64,000 nucleotides of DNA. It comes from Pachyseris speciosa (lineage: Eukaryota; Cnidaria; Anthozoa; Scleractinia; Pachyseridae). The stretch is taken from NCBI GenBank assembly GCA_016490735.1, contig JAEMWC010000751.1, forward strand, positions 212,501 to 276,500. Direction: 5' to 3'. The notes below the pieces were generated by a model. That model was not told the DNA's origin and made no database searches. It was given only the letters and a program-made list of their open reading frames with translations. Shown here one piece after another: positions 11,997 through 22,344 of this stretch (within the stretch, counting starts at the first letter, position 1; each line of letters starts with the position of its first letter). The position numbers and the translations under genes were made by a program.

Positions 11997-12329
11997 CCGA
12001 TTACCAATTAATTGTGTCAATAACAAAATGCGAGAAACTCTAGCAGTCAACTTCAGAAATTGTAAAATGTATTGTACAAAATAACCAACGGAAATTGTTG
12101 CTATTTTACAAAGCGCGAAGATTGACAACTGACACGGCATGGCAGCTACTGCTCAACATACCCAAATAAGGTAACTGTCCGATTTGCCGGCCTGTCCGAT
12201 TACAAGTGTTTGTAATCGGACAGCTCAAATGGGACAGTTTGGGCCTGAAGCAGTCAATTAAGATAAAGTCTGTTAAGGACCAATCACATTCAAACATTTT
12301 GTTATTGACACAATTATAAACGTAATCGG
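11997..12329. mobile_element. Inverted-repeat element (MITE-like)
   Basis: CCGATTAC at 11997 followed by AATTGTGTCAATAACAAAATG (12011-12031) is inverted as CATTTTGTTATTGACACAATT (12293-12313) followed by GTAATCGG (12322-12329). The inner 21-bp arm is perfect. The interior has no coding capacity. It may be one half of a larger element that includes the palindrome just to its left. Confidence 0.7.
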
Positions 12330-12763
12330 TTTAATTTTTAGTAAATTAATGACATGCACCCCAGAAAAGTGAAAAACGAAGTTTCCAAAACTTCGATCGT
12401 TTCTACATTGTCTCCATATTTCATGCTGTATCCAAAGTTGTGAATTGGCATTATACTCATAAAGGGCTGGTGACAGATAGAGGACCTTTAGGGGTGGACT
12501 GTGGATTAACAGAGGACCAAGAGTATTTACGACAGAAGGCTTTCAAGGCAGGTACTTAAGGGACTGCAGACAGCAGTCGAGCAACGCCGGATATCAGTTA
12601 AAAGAAAACCTAAGCAAACTCAAAGTTTTTAATGCGATTCTAATTATCCAAGTAGCTTGCTGTAGCCTGAGCCCTGAAACAGGAAACATCTCCTTCTTGT
12701 AACTATGAGCAACAGCTCTTGAACGAATAACGAGGCCAAAGATATAGCAGATAAAGTACTAAC

Positions 12764-12866
12764 CTTTGATTCCGAGGCACTTATTCCGGAAAGAAAAACA
12801 ATTTGTGCTGTCGCAATGGCAACCACAAGGTTAAGGCGTATTTGAACATGTTCTTGTTTCAAATTC
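12764..12866 (-). CDS. Receptor unit 1 exon: TM2
   Basis: The acceptor AATTTCAG and donor AAAG|GTTAGT enclose LKQEHVQIRLNLVVAIATAQ then IVFLSGISASESK. This is the adhesion-GPCR TM2 with the conserved L-N-L-x-x-A core. The split codon AT|G joins the TM1 exon in phase 2, giving an intact frame. Confidence 0.87.
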
Positions 12867-13322
12867 CTGAAATTTCAAAAATATCAAGTTAGACAATATT
12901 AATAACGGGCTATCTTTGATGTCTGCCCGTGTAAAGAATTGTTTCGATGTTGCAAGCACATCGGTCGAGATTGATACTGATGTTTTACTGACGGCAATCT
13001 ATTGTTTGAAATTCCTTTTCGGAATCTGGCTTAAATTGCATGGTATTACCAGATGTACGTTGATATTGCGACATTATGCCGTCAACTTGACTTTCATAGG
13101 ATTTTTGAAGAGAAAGAAACGAAATGAACAAAATTTCGAGTCGAGTTTTTCAAAGTGTTACTTCACCAAAATACGATTTACAGTCGAAGTGCACATTTGC
13201 AACCAAATGGAGAACTAGTTTCACGCTTCAGTATTGCTATTACTATGCTTTGCAAAGACTAAGTGGAACAGCTAATCTTGCTCAACTGTTGACTGGAGCG
13301 TAGAAGTGGATTACGAACTTAC

Positions 13323-13429
13323 ATAAGGACACAATATGCTATGATAGTAAGCACTGCTCCAACAAGTGACATGGCACAACCAATGTAAGTGATAACTTCC
13401 AACGCCAACTTGTGCTCCAAAGGAAGGTC
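13323..13429 (-). CDS. Receptor unit 1 exon: TM1
   Basis: From TTTACAG to the donor CTTAT|GTAAGT the exon encodes DLPLEHKLALEVITYIGCAM then SLVGAVLTIIAYCVLM, the adhesion-GPCR TM1 block (x-I-T-Y-I-G-C-x-x-S-L). Phase 0 fits the GPS exon upstream and phase 2 fits the TM2 exon downstream. Confidence 0.9.
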
Positions 13430-13563
13430 CTGTAAAGGGCAAAGGACAACTGATGTTTTGTGAATGAAACAACGGAACAAAAACAGTGCCTAACTATGAT
13501 CATGATCATTTTAGACTTATATGTTCAAATGCCTTAATGTTATAATAACTTAGTATAAAGAAA

Positions 13564-13665
13564 CAAAAGAAACGGAAAAAAAAAACCAAAAAAACAAAAA
13601 ACAAAATAAAACAAAACAAAACAGACAAACAAACAAATAAACAAAACAAGATAATAAAAAAGGCA
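13564..13665. repeat. A/CAAA-rich low-complexity tract
   Basis: Runs of aaaac and acaaac in intronic DNA, shortened in unit 2 (44400-44450). Confidence 0.85.
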
Positions 13666-13692
13666 CAAACCTGCCAGGTTAGTTCTACTGAC

Positions 13693-13819
13693 CTTGTTTT
13701 CCTTAACTTGCATCAAAACGGCAAAATTGGTGAGATGATTGCAAGAGCAGGTGATTTCATTGTTGAATGATCGTACCAGCGAACACCCTCTGTTGGACCA
13801 TGAGCCGTTTAATGTGGAT
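13693..13819 (-). CDS. Receptor unit 1 exon: GPS autoproteolysis site
   Basis: From TTTGCAG to the donor AACAAG|GTCAGT the exon encodes STLNGSWSNRGCSL, then ITCSCNHLTNFAVLMQVKEN. This is the canonical GPS: W, G-C, C-x-C-N-H-L and the cleavage dipeptide L|T, followed by the Stachel TNFAVLM. The 5' base completes a codon with the exon at 14142-14194. All key residues are intact in this copy, unlike the unit 2 equivalent. Confidence 0.93.
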
Positions 13820-14141
13820 CTGCAAATTTTTTTAAAGAAATTCTTGCATTGTTTCTTATTTCAGGCGCAGTTCTTGTACGGGCTAGGTGACTCGCAAAAG
13901 GTGATTTATCTATAGCTTTTCAGTAATTAATGGTTGTCGGTTCATGCTGCTTTGTTGAAAATGTTTTGTAAGTTAAACGCGTTTTAAGACAATCAAGAAA
14001 AAATTTTTTTTAATATATATAGCCTTTAGGAAGCAAGTTGAAGGAGGCTTAGAGATGAAGATAGTACGATAGCAATAGTGGATCATGTAAACAGCTAAAG
14101 GACGTTGCATGATGGTAAATGGTATTCTTTGCTTGTCTTAC

Positions 14142-14194
14142 TTGATATGAAAGTCCCAAAAACAACAATGTTGTCTGTCTTCCTTCTTGAATTC
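14142..14194 (-). CDS. Receptor unit 1 exon: late GAIN domain (C-x-F-W-D block)
   Basis: A 53-bp exon between TTCCAG and A|GTAAGA encoding EFKKEDRQHCCFWDFHIK. The C-x-F-W-D motif is the start of the GPS-proximal GAIN strand. Its phases agree with the exons on both sides. Confidence 0.85.
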
Positions 14195-14303
14195 CTGGAA
14201 TTTTAAAGAAATTGAGTCAGAATTTTTTTTTTATTCTCACTAGTGATTCTTCTCTCGGCTTAAGCTCTAAGTGCTACGGACAAGTTGTTAATGCTGAACA
14301 TAC

Positions 14304-14421
14304 GTTGTTGTATATCAAAGAGATGGTGACATTTTCTCGAAGAGTTCCAGAGGGCTCGGGGTAAACGCTTGCGGCAATTATCCGGCTTCCCAACTTGAGG
14401 TTCTTAAGGGTCTCGTTATTA
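14304..14421 (-). CDS. Receptor unit 1 exon: GAIN domain
   Basis: Between CTTTTCAG and AACAAC|GTATGT the exon reads NNETLKNLKLGSRIIAASVY then PEPSGTLRENVTISLIYNN. It is a GAIN beta-strand block (x-S-R-I-I-A-A-x-V ... V-T-I-S). Frame intact; 93% or more identical in protein to 45091-45208. Confidence 0.85.
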
Positions 14422-14709
14422 CTGAAAAGTAAGAAACCAAGCTTTTATTAGTCTATCATAGTACATAATGAATATTAAACGTTTGAAAATATTAGTTACT
14501 GAACGTGTGGATTATTTGTGCGGATTATTTGTGCGTGTACTCTTAAGTCCGCTGATAGATTCTTCGCACACCACAATAAAAGATAACGTTTTTGTGGCCA
14601 ATGTGCATAACATCATAGGCCATTTATCAAATTGCAAGTTTGAAAGCAAACAGAATGAAGATTATGGATCGAATGAACGCGATCAGAAAGTCCAATAACC
14701 CCTCGCCCT

Positions 14710-14870
14710 CTCACCCGACCCTGTAACTGAGTTCGCCCGAGCCACGTCTGTTGATGTTAGCTGCAACAGTACATCAAAGTTGAAGTTCACCCACTTGTGC
14801 AGTCGGATTTGCTTATCCTTCGGGATCTACTCCTTGACGTTCTTATAAATAATGCATACAACAACAGACT
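14710..14870 (-). pseudogene. Receptor unit 1 exon: GAIN domain with internal stop
   Basis: After CTTTTAG the reading is SVVVCIIYKNVKE, then a TAG stop (14827-14829), then IPKDKQIRLHKWVNFNFDVL. The unit 2 copy has Trp at that codon (IIYNNVIQWIPENEQIRLHK), so the stop is a TGG to TAG change. The 3' splice boundary is not resolved: the candidate donor GTCGG|GTGAGA does not fit the phase of the next exon. Confidence 0.75.
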
Positions 14871-15290
14871 CTAAAAGGAAAAAATGGTATTTGAAAAAAG
14901 AAATGAGTTAAGAATGCAATTAAAAAAAAAACGATCGTTTTCTTAAAAAAAAAAAAAAAACTCGTTCACTGGGCTTTCGGCCCGTGAAGAAGGCTTGGTT
15001 TTACCGCAACCAATAAACTGATTGATGGGCTTGTAGAGCTGTGTAACGAGGATTGTAAAAGCGCCTGCTTTGTTTATATCAACCTCGCATTCATGTCTGT
15101 AAGTGGATTTTTGGTGATATCATTCTTTTACAAAGAAACAATTCCAATCTTGGACCAAGAACATGGAAACTATCACAAAAACTCATAGAGCGTCAGAGCT
15201 TAGTTCCAAGTTATGGGTCAGGAGTAATACTAGTTATTGTGGGTATTGGATACAATAACTAGTAGCTTAAAAACAACAATCGCAATTTAC

Positions 15291-15475
15291 CTTTGCCATC
15301 GGAGGCCTGGGAAGGTATGGAAATGCTCTCTCTACTTTCCCTAGTTGAGTTCTCTGTATCAATCAAAGAGAAAGCAACTCCAGTCTTGCTATCTGCTGGT
15401 ACTTTTTCGATTTTCATCAATGAAAGATTAATTGAACAAGATGTTGAGATGTTTAACAAAGAGACCAGTGGCTCT
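15291..15475 (-). CDS. Receptor unit 1 exon: GAIN N-terminal part
   Basis: The open frame ends at a clear donor (GGCAAAG|GTAAAT). It reads LLNISTSCSINLSLMKIEKV, then ADSKTGVAFSLIDTEN, then SISIPSQASDGK, a pattern seen in the GAIN region just before the block S-V-V-V-C-I-I-Y. The 5' boundary is uncertain. No equivalent is visible in unit 2, where similarity ends at the microsatellite near 45740. Confidence 0.55.
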
Positions 15476-15499
15476 CACTTAGATTAATTTGTATTTATG

Positions 15500-16980
15500 G
15501 TGCTTTTGTTGTTGCTGTTTTTACACTATTATGCTTATAATCCTTCCTGCTTAGTAATAAGGGAATGCGTGGAAAAAAAGTTTTCCTATGGAACGGATAT
15601 TCTAAAAGCATAATAATCTTGCTGTGTTGATGTTTAGTGAACAGCTATTTAGGTTTTGTAGTTAATAGTACTCATATATATTTTTACATTTAGGAATACA
15701 CGTACGTATTTCAAACGAGCTTGTATAGCTCCTAAACGTTACGTGTTTAAATAAAGTATTCCTTTTTCTTTTGCATGTGATCTGTAGACATCGTGCAGAA
15801 TAGGTTGGACCGAGACTGTGAACCTATTAACCTCTAATGCAACCCAAAGGGCTAGGCTGGCAGGGCATTAATTTACTGCTGCAACAATCTCCTAACAGAT
15901 AGCTGATAATCTGCGCATTACCAGCAAACCATGCTCTGTTCATCTACTCTATCTAGTTGTAGACTGGTCTTGTTTCCTTCATCTCCACTCGTAAAAGCTG
16001 AAAGGTATGTTAAAGGACCCACACGTTGATCACTCAGAATAGGGAGCGCATTTGTCTTGTTGTGGCCTGTTTTAAAGTAGGTATACGGGTCGGGTGGACA
16101 CTGGTGTATGTACTCGTGAAAGCTTCAGAAACCAGCTGTGTTATGATGCGGGGAAACTTTAGTGGTAAAATCTGTTCGAACAATACTTCTTTTACTTGAA
16201 AATTAAATTGCGTATGTTAAGTTGGTTCAAAAGAAATGTGCCCCGTGAAAGAGTGCCCTCCGATCATATGCAACTATTTCTCTCCGTCACTTACCAAAGT
16301 GTTTTGTGGAAGTAATCCGGATCTCATTTGTTTTTTAATGAATCGTGGCGTATTTAATGGCAAAGGACTCCAACTGCCGAGTGGCTAACAAGACATTAAT
16401 GCCTTTGTGTTTGACGGGTTCCCTTTGAAGGTATTCTAATAATTTGTTGGTTGCGTTCACTGCAATCTGATGATTTGAAAAATGTCATGGTTAAAGACTA
16501 GAAAAATCTACGACAACGAGCAACCTGCTTCCTGCACCCAGCGACTAGAAAGATATTTCATCAATTTGACCTGACTTAACTCTCGTGAAAAAATAACTGA
16601 CATCCAGCTATTGCATTTCTCGCCTTCACCCTCCTTTTTTCATACCTATTCAGGCTTTCAGAAAGTTATGAAAGCTGTTAGCCATATTTAGCTTTACATT
16701 TTTTCAAGTTGCGTAGCTCGAAGAGTATGTCAAGGCTGTCCCCTTTAAGGATGTGTCACTTCATTACTCAGGCCAGACTGTGAAACGTCATTACAAATTG
16801 TTGCCAGACAATATGATGTTAGTGAAAATAATTTTTCTAAGCATTTACGGCCCTGGCAACCCATCCCTCAGCAGACTAAAGGGGAAATAAAACAAATAAA
16901 ATATAACCCAATTCTTATCTTTTTCACAGAACTGAGGCTATAATTAACATAAGAGAATCCGGAACACAATCAACCCCGCT
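15500..16980. other. Intron-like non-coding interval
   Basis: No supported exon, RNA gene or repeat was recognised. Base composition matches the surrounding introns. Confidence 0.5.
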
Positions 16981-16984
16981 TTAC

Positions 16985-17044
16985 CTTCAAAGAGCCTTCC
17001 TCTGTGGCATTGAGTAATTTTATTTTTGCTATGGTATCTTGCAA
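16985..17044 (-). CDS. Probable 60-bp receptor exon upstream of GAIN
   Basis: Between GTTTGCAG and TTGAAG|GTAAAG lies an exact 20-codon open exon, LQDTIAKIKLLNATEEGSLK. Its amphipathic helical character fits the linker or GAIN subdomain A of adhesion GPCRs. Support is splice sites plus position only; no unit 2 copy was found. Confidence 0.45.
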
Positions 17045-17269
17045 CTGCAAACAGGTAAACCAAGCTGTATTAAGTGCTCATTATCTCCTAATTACGATAA
17101 AGTGGAAAACGTAAAGTGATAACACCAAGAAATCCCTGAAAGCAGGCACACAGTCGCATTGGGCGGCCGCCTGCTCAAAGAATATATTATAGCCACGATC
17201 TCAGTGTCGAAAATGATAGGCAGCGGTGACGGCTTCAATTGCCGCCCAAGTTGCAAACATGTGGTCACT

Positions 17270-18340
17270 TCTGAATGAAGAATAATGATAGTTTATTTCC
17301 CTGTAACTGTTATGGCAATATTTCTGACACTAACAACCAAACAAGAGGGTCACGCCTTATTTGTAGTTTTGCCATAGAAAGGTACCGAAATTGCGTTCAA
17401 AACCAGAGACTCAAAATTCAATCCAAATATAATTTCAAATTAGACATATCACGTCCGCAGGGTATCACTCTTTTCGAAGACGCTCGCGTTAAAATGTTTC
17501 AATGATTTTTTAAACACAGGGATTTTTAATATTAACAAAGTGCACACCTCTCTTGAGCGGTTGCTTAAATTTTATATCAATGGGGTACCGCTTAATCGTT
17601 CGCGTAAGTTGATTGGAAACCATACAAAGGCATACTTACTGAGCCTCTTTAATAACAACCGATACCTTCTTTCAAGCATTGTTACTCCCCTTTGGGAATC
17701 TGTTCAAAACGTTCAGCTTGTCTTATCAAAGATTCAAGTTCTGAAGTTAGTGACACCAGAAATCATCGGAATTTTGTCAACATTAGACTTACACTACTAT
17801 CTTTAAAGATCGACTACTTGTAGGTTATGATGTAGTTAATATAAAACTGCTAACTATTACTGTAACTGCTGTTGCGTTTGAAGTTGTTGTTGACTGTATT
17901 GATCCTGTTGTGCCTGTTGTTGTTGTTGTTGTTGATGATGCTTGCATTGATCCTGGAAGGAGCGTCTATTAGATTTGTAAAACTGTTTTGCACTATCTGT
18001 AACTTTCACCGCATCTTAATGTTTTTGTCATACCCTTTGCTTACTTTATGTATTATTTTTTAACTCTAGTTTTCTCCTATCTTTTTTATAGTATTTTCTC
18101 TCTCCATAATCTTATTTTTGCTCACGGTTTGTTACATGTTTGTGTATGTGTGTTTGAATCTGTTTGTGTACCGACCTAAAATAGTATGATCAGTTTTGTT
18201 AAACTGGCTGCCTGCCCTCTTTAACTTTACGGTTATTTCAGGTAGCCAGTCCCCCTTTCTTTTTTCTTTTTATTTAAACGATTAAATGTCCGTAATGTCA
18301 CTAAATGGGGAAATAAAGCATGTTGTTGTTGTTGTTGTCG
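17270..18340 (+). mobile_element. LINE fragment, 3' end (CR1/L2-like)
   Basis: The sequence ends with a LINE-type tail, 'aaatggggaaataaagcatg', running into a (TTG)n tract at 18320. Upstream open frames at 17275-17505 and 17540-17806 (the latter with SLERLLKFYINGVPLNRSRK) have no reverse-transcriptase motifs and are not recognised. They may be decayed LINE coding sequence. The element is in an intron of receptor unit 1, opposite in orientation. Confidence 0.55.
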
Positions 18341-18470
18341 TCTCTGATGTTTCCATTGATTCTGTTGTTCCTCATGTTGTTCTTGCTCCTGTTGACTGGT
18401 GTTCTTCGGTTATGGCTGCCGTTGATGTGGTTGCTATTGTTGTTGTTGTTGTTGTTGTTGCGGTCTTTGT
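18317..18470. repeat. Interrupted (TTG)n / (TGT)n tract
   Basis: Several short TTG runs (18322, 18438 and nearby) follow the LINE tail. Long frames on both strands here are products of the repeat. Confidence 0.85.
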
Positions 18471-18954
18471 TTTCATGGATACTGTACTGGTGTTTTTAAA
18501 CAAAATACTTGAAACAACAATTGCAATAACACGATTCGTTCGTGTTATCAAAGGCTCCAAGAGACTGTAGCCAGATATTTATTTCGAAACAGAGTACAAA
18601 AACAAGCCAGAAAAACAAAAACAAACAAACAAACAAACAAAAACGTTTCTTTTGACGAAAGCTGTGCTTTTTCTTCTAAAAAACAAGCAAACTACTAACT
18701 AATTAACTGAGAGAGTACGTGAGATGTTTTTCTTAAGTTTTCTGGAAGTCATTCCTACATGTTTAACAAGACTAAAACATTGCTTTTTTTCAAAAAAAAG
18801 GTTCTATAATATTAACGCCCAACATTAAGCTACTTAAGTGACAACAGCAACCAAAGCAATAAACAAGAACAACAAACACAAAACAAAATTACAATAAAAA
18901 AAGACAGTTCTGCCAGTACGAGATGCAGTTCATAGCTTGGCTATTTACACTTAC

Positions 18955-19124
18955 TCTGCTCGCACAAGTAAAAATGGTGTTCTTCGCACCAGTCACCAAG
19001 CAGTTTTGTATTGTTTCTTCTGACATAAAAGCACAACCATCTAGTCATTGATATGATGCTTGTGTTTACGGCGGATGGGAGTTTGTTAGTTCGGTTCCAT
19101 AAAAATCCGTCTTTTCGCGTCCAG
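18955..19124 (-). CDS. Receptor unit 1 exon: lectin domain 2, C-terminal half
   Basis: From TATTTTCAG to the donor CAGA|GTAAGT the exon reads WTRKDGFLWNRTNKLPSAVN, then WLCFYVRRNNTKLL, then DWCEEHHFYLCEQ. The spaced W, W-C and the closing pair of Cys (D-W-C ... Y-L-C-E) are the second half of a C-type-lectin-like fold. Calcium-binding EPN/WND triplets are not evident, so sugar binding is uncertain. It matches in form the exons at 25637 and 60486. Confidence 0.75.
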
Positions 19125-19129
19125 CTGAA

Positions 19130-19680
19130 AATATATGATTGCAAAGTGCGATTGATTGGATATTTGATCTCTTTTTTGCTATTTGATTATGTTAAAAGTA
19201 GCATCTTCGATAACAAAGCAATTGATTTGCTCATAAATTAACTAATTACTGCAGACTGAAACAGCTAAACGCGCAAAACTACTGCACCATATTTAAAGAC
19301 CTGGGTAGAATACGTCACGATCCCTGGATTTTGAGAAGTCTAGCCTCATTTTTTTCTTCAAAAAGGTCATTTGTAATCCGTTTCTATCTTTTTTCATCCT
19401 TCACCATTCTCACCATATTTGCACTTATTGTTGTCTATTTGGTGCTTATCTTCCCCGAAAAATTGTTCTTTTGCTGTTCTCCAATATTTAAATGCATTTT
19501 TATGTCTATAATAATGACTCAAAACATCATGAACGAGCTCCTTTAATGACCTGGGACAGGGGTTTTTATTACAATAACAAAGTTTATAAAAATAACAAAG
19601 GGCTCCTATAAGCTAGGGATCCTATGGGGTAATATCAGCGGAGCTCCGCACGTCGAAAGCGCACATGCGCACCATGGGTA
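19130..19680. other. Non-coding interval
   Basis: No supported feature. Open frames at 19053 and 19331 (plus) are hydrophobic, AT-driven and lack domain or splice support. Confidence 0.45.
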
Positions 19681-19681
19681 G

Positions 19682-20040
19682 GAAAATATGGTATCTTATC
19701 TGTCCGAAAAATTTTGGTTATGACTCACGTATGACCGACGTATTTCCGTACGTCCACCCCTCCATGTAGGACAATTGAAAGGTCACTCACGAGATTGGCA
19801 GAAATCAGAAAAATAAAGAAACAAACAAACAAACCGAAGACACCAAGAGAAGAAGCTTAAGAAAATATGGTATCTTATCTGTCCGAAAAATTTTGGTTAT
19901 GACGTCACGTATGACCGACGTATTTCCGTACGTCCACCCCTCCATGTAGGACAATTGAAAGGTCACTCACGAGATTGGCAGAAATCAGAAAAATAAAGAA
20001 ACAAACAAACAAACCGAAGACACCAAGAGAAGAAGCTTAT
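19682..20040. repeat. Two near-identical 179/180-bp tandem copies
   Basis: Positions 19682-19860 and 19861-20040 repeat the same sequence (from gaaaatatggtatcttatct to gaagctta). The only difference seen is one indel (gactcacg against gacgtcacg). Such high identity means a recent tandem duplication or an assembly artefact. Confidence 0.9.
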
Positions 20041-20044
20041 GATC

Positions 20045-21990
20045 TTTTAGCGGTACCGAAATTGTTTTTAAGGCCGGAATTTTATTGAAGCAAGAAATTC
20101 AAATTCGAAGGGGGAAAAATCTGATCAAATCCATGTGCAAGTCTCAAAATCTGACGGAAAGTTGCCAAAATTCTGTCAAGAAAATGTCAAAAACTACCGC
20201 GCTTCAGTAAGAATCGGTGTTTGTATGTTAAAAACAGGGAAATGTCTTGGCTGGCTTTGATAATTTTGTAGTGGACTGGCCTGCAAGGGAAAAATTACTC
20301 TGGTGTGGTTTTGTGAGCGCTGAATTAGGAATTCCTTGACTATCGAAAAATGACAAAGGAAGTCAAAGAAAGGAAACGAGAAAGCAGACGACGAAATGGC
20401 AAAGTTCAACGTGAAAGAGAGCTACTGAGAGCACGAGCAAACAGGCACAATGTCAGTGACGATTAACCCGAGAAACCATTACCAGAAATCGGCGACATTT
20501 TGCTTTCGCGCGATTGCACACTAGACACGCAAGTTTCCAAGATGGCGGCTTTGGAGCGAAGGCTTCAAGAGCGACTAAATTAAAGCAACTCTTTGAACCA
20601 GCGGACTTATGCAAAAAGGCTTGGTTTCTAAGTCAAACTGAATAATGTAAATAATGGCTAGCGAGTATATTGAGAACCAGTAGAAACTATAACTTTATTT
20701 CTGGCCTTCGACCAGTCTCACGGGAGTGCTTTGCTCAATGAAGCCTAACATCGACTGGCTGCGAATTTTGCACTTTTTTGTTGTAATTTTGTCTGGACTT
20801 ATTCTTCACAAAACCAGTTAAAAGTGGCTATTTTAAAAAGCTCATTTCCTGATAATATTATTTGGAAGTGTGGAAGATTGTCAAAACGAGGAAATGCATT
20901 GCAAAATTTGTATTAAAGGTAAGTAATTTTATTAAAATATAATTAAAATGGTGACAATATAGGGGTCGGTAACCGAAGTTTATCAATTAAAAATTGTCTA
21001 AATTTTTTTCGTGTTTTCAGTCTAAGATACAAAACAGAACACTCCGTTAAAGGTTAATTTTTTGATATGCAACGCGCGGAAAATAAGCTGCATTGCCACC
21101 GGTAAATTTAGCTGAAGTTTTCTGTTGAAATTCATACATTCTTTAGTAACTGCGGTAGCCATTTTAAAGGCCGTGTGACGCATAAATAAATTATCTCCTC
21201 ATAAACTTGACGCGGATTTCTGGTAATGAGCGAGAAAAGAGACCAATAGACAGGCAAATGTGGTGTCCAGAACGAAGAAAGACTAGAAGCTTTAATATTG
21301 TGGAAACACTGATACGTACACCTAAATACATGGATAAAGTTATACATGCTGTGAAGATCGACTGAAATTGAAAGACCCTTCATTCATTTCACTGGCGATC
21401 GACCTGTTCATCCGTTCAGTGTTTACCTTCTATCAATTAATGCTCGCGTTGTTTTGTTACTACAAGATATCCCTGTTTCACTAACAACAATAAGCTTATT
21501 GGAAATCCTGTTTGACTTTCCACTGTGCGAAATGTCGTCGCAAATTCTAAAGGAAAATGGAAACGGTAAGCTTAATATTGTTTTGAAGATTGAAGCTCAT
21601 AACTGTGCAGACAAATGCTGTGCTTTTACACTTAAAGCACTTAGAGGAATTTAGTTTGTAATCGTTAGAGGATCTTGGGGAAGATCTCAACTCCAATTGA
21701 AGCCAGATATGGTTTGTTCTCGTTCGTGATGTTATAATTTGTGTTCCTCAGGCCAGACAAAAACATCTAGAATGGGAACGTGAAGGTAGGCGTGGAATTG
21801 ATATTTCTGACATATCGTCAAACCCATATGTGTTGTACGAAAGAAAAAAAATAATAATTCTTTCTTTATACATATGGCTTATCTGTGTGTATTTATTGTT
21901 TTAGTCGCTGACTTTAGATAACTGTCGTGTCATTCCCCCTTTTCAAAATGTATTTGCTGAACAGTGTGGCCATAGGACATGAAAGTGTTG
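20045..21990. other. Interval without recognised genes
   Basis: A short plus-strand frame at 20350-20466 encodes a very basic 38-residue peptide starting MTKEVKERKRESRRRNGKVQ. 'AAGATGGCGGC' at 20539 looks like a strong start context but leads to a frame of only 15 codons. No domain, splice pattern or repeat supports a gene. Confidence 0.4.
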
Positions 21991-21999
21991 TGAAGTCTT

Positions 22000-22041
22000 T
22001 GAACTTCAAATACAGTAATAACAATAATAATAATAATAATG

Positions 22042-22084
<43 letters not shown>

Positions 22085-22340
22085 CAACTTTATTAAAGTC
22101 TCAAATCTTTTTAGCTGAGCACAGATGCTCTACTAATTGGGGAGACTAAATTGGGGTAGTTGTTGGGATAGACAGTTGGGATGATAATAGGCACAGGCCA
22201 TTCATAAAGAATTAGTCCACGCCAGAAGAAACGCCTGGCTGTCAAATTTTGAAATGCTCTTTTTGATTCTAAGACAATTCCACCTAAGTTTAACAAAGAT
22301 TCAAAGTAACTACAAGTTTCTTTAATCAATGTACATGTTT
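22000..22340 (-). mobile_element. LINE 3' tail (CR1/L2-like)
   Basis: On the minus strand the segment ends 'ccaattagtagagcatctgt', 'gctcagct', 'gagactttaataaagttg' and runs into (TTA)n. This is the same terminal sequence as the LINE at 58640-60060 (plus), whose end reads 'ccaattagcagagcacttgt'. The body is severely 5'-truncated. Confidence 0.7.
22013..22082. repeat. (AAT)n microsatellite at LINE tail
   Basis: About 22 AAT units with one interruption, forming the 3' tail of the minus-strand LINE fragment. Confidence 0.95.
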
Positions 22341-22344
22341 GTTT

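Noticed and set aside
15293..15487. Plus-strand frame of 64 codons
   Set aside because: Antisense to the GAIN N-terminal exon, which has a donor in the right place.
18286..18570. Valine-rich frame and its threonine-rich antisense
   Set aside because: Both come from the interrupted (TTG)n tract after a LINE tail.
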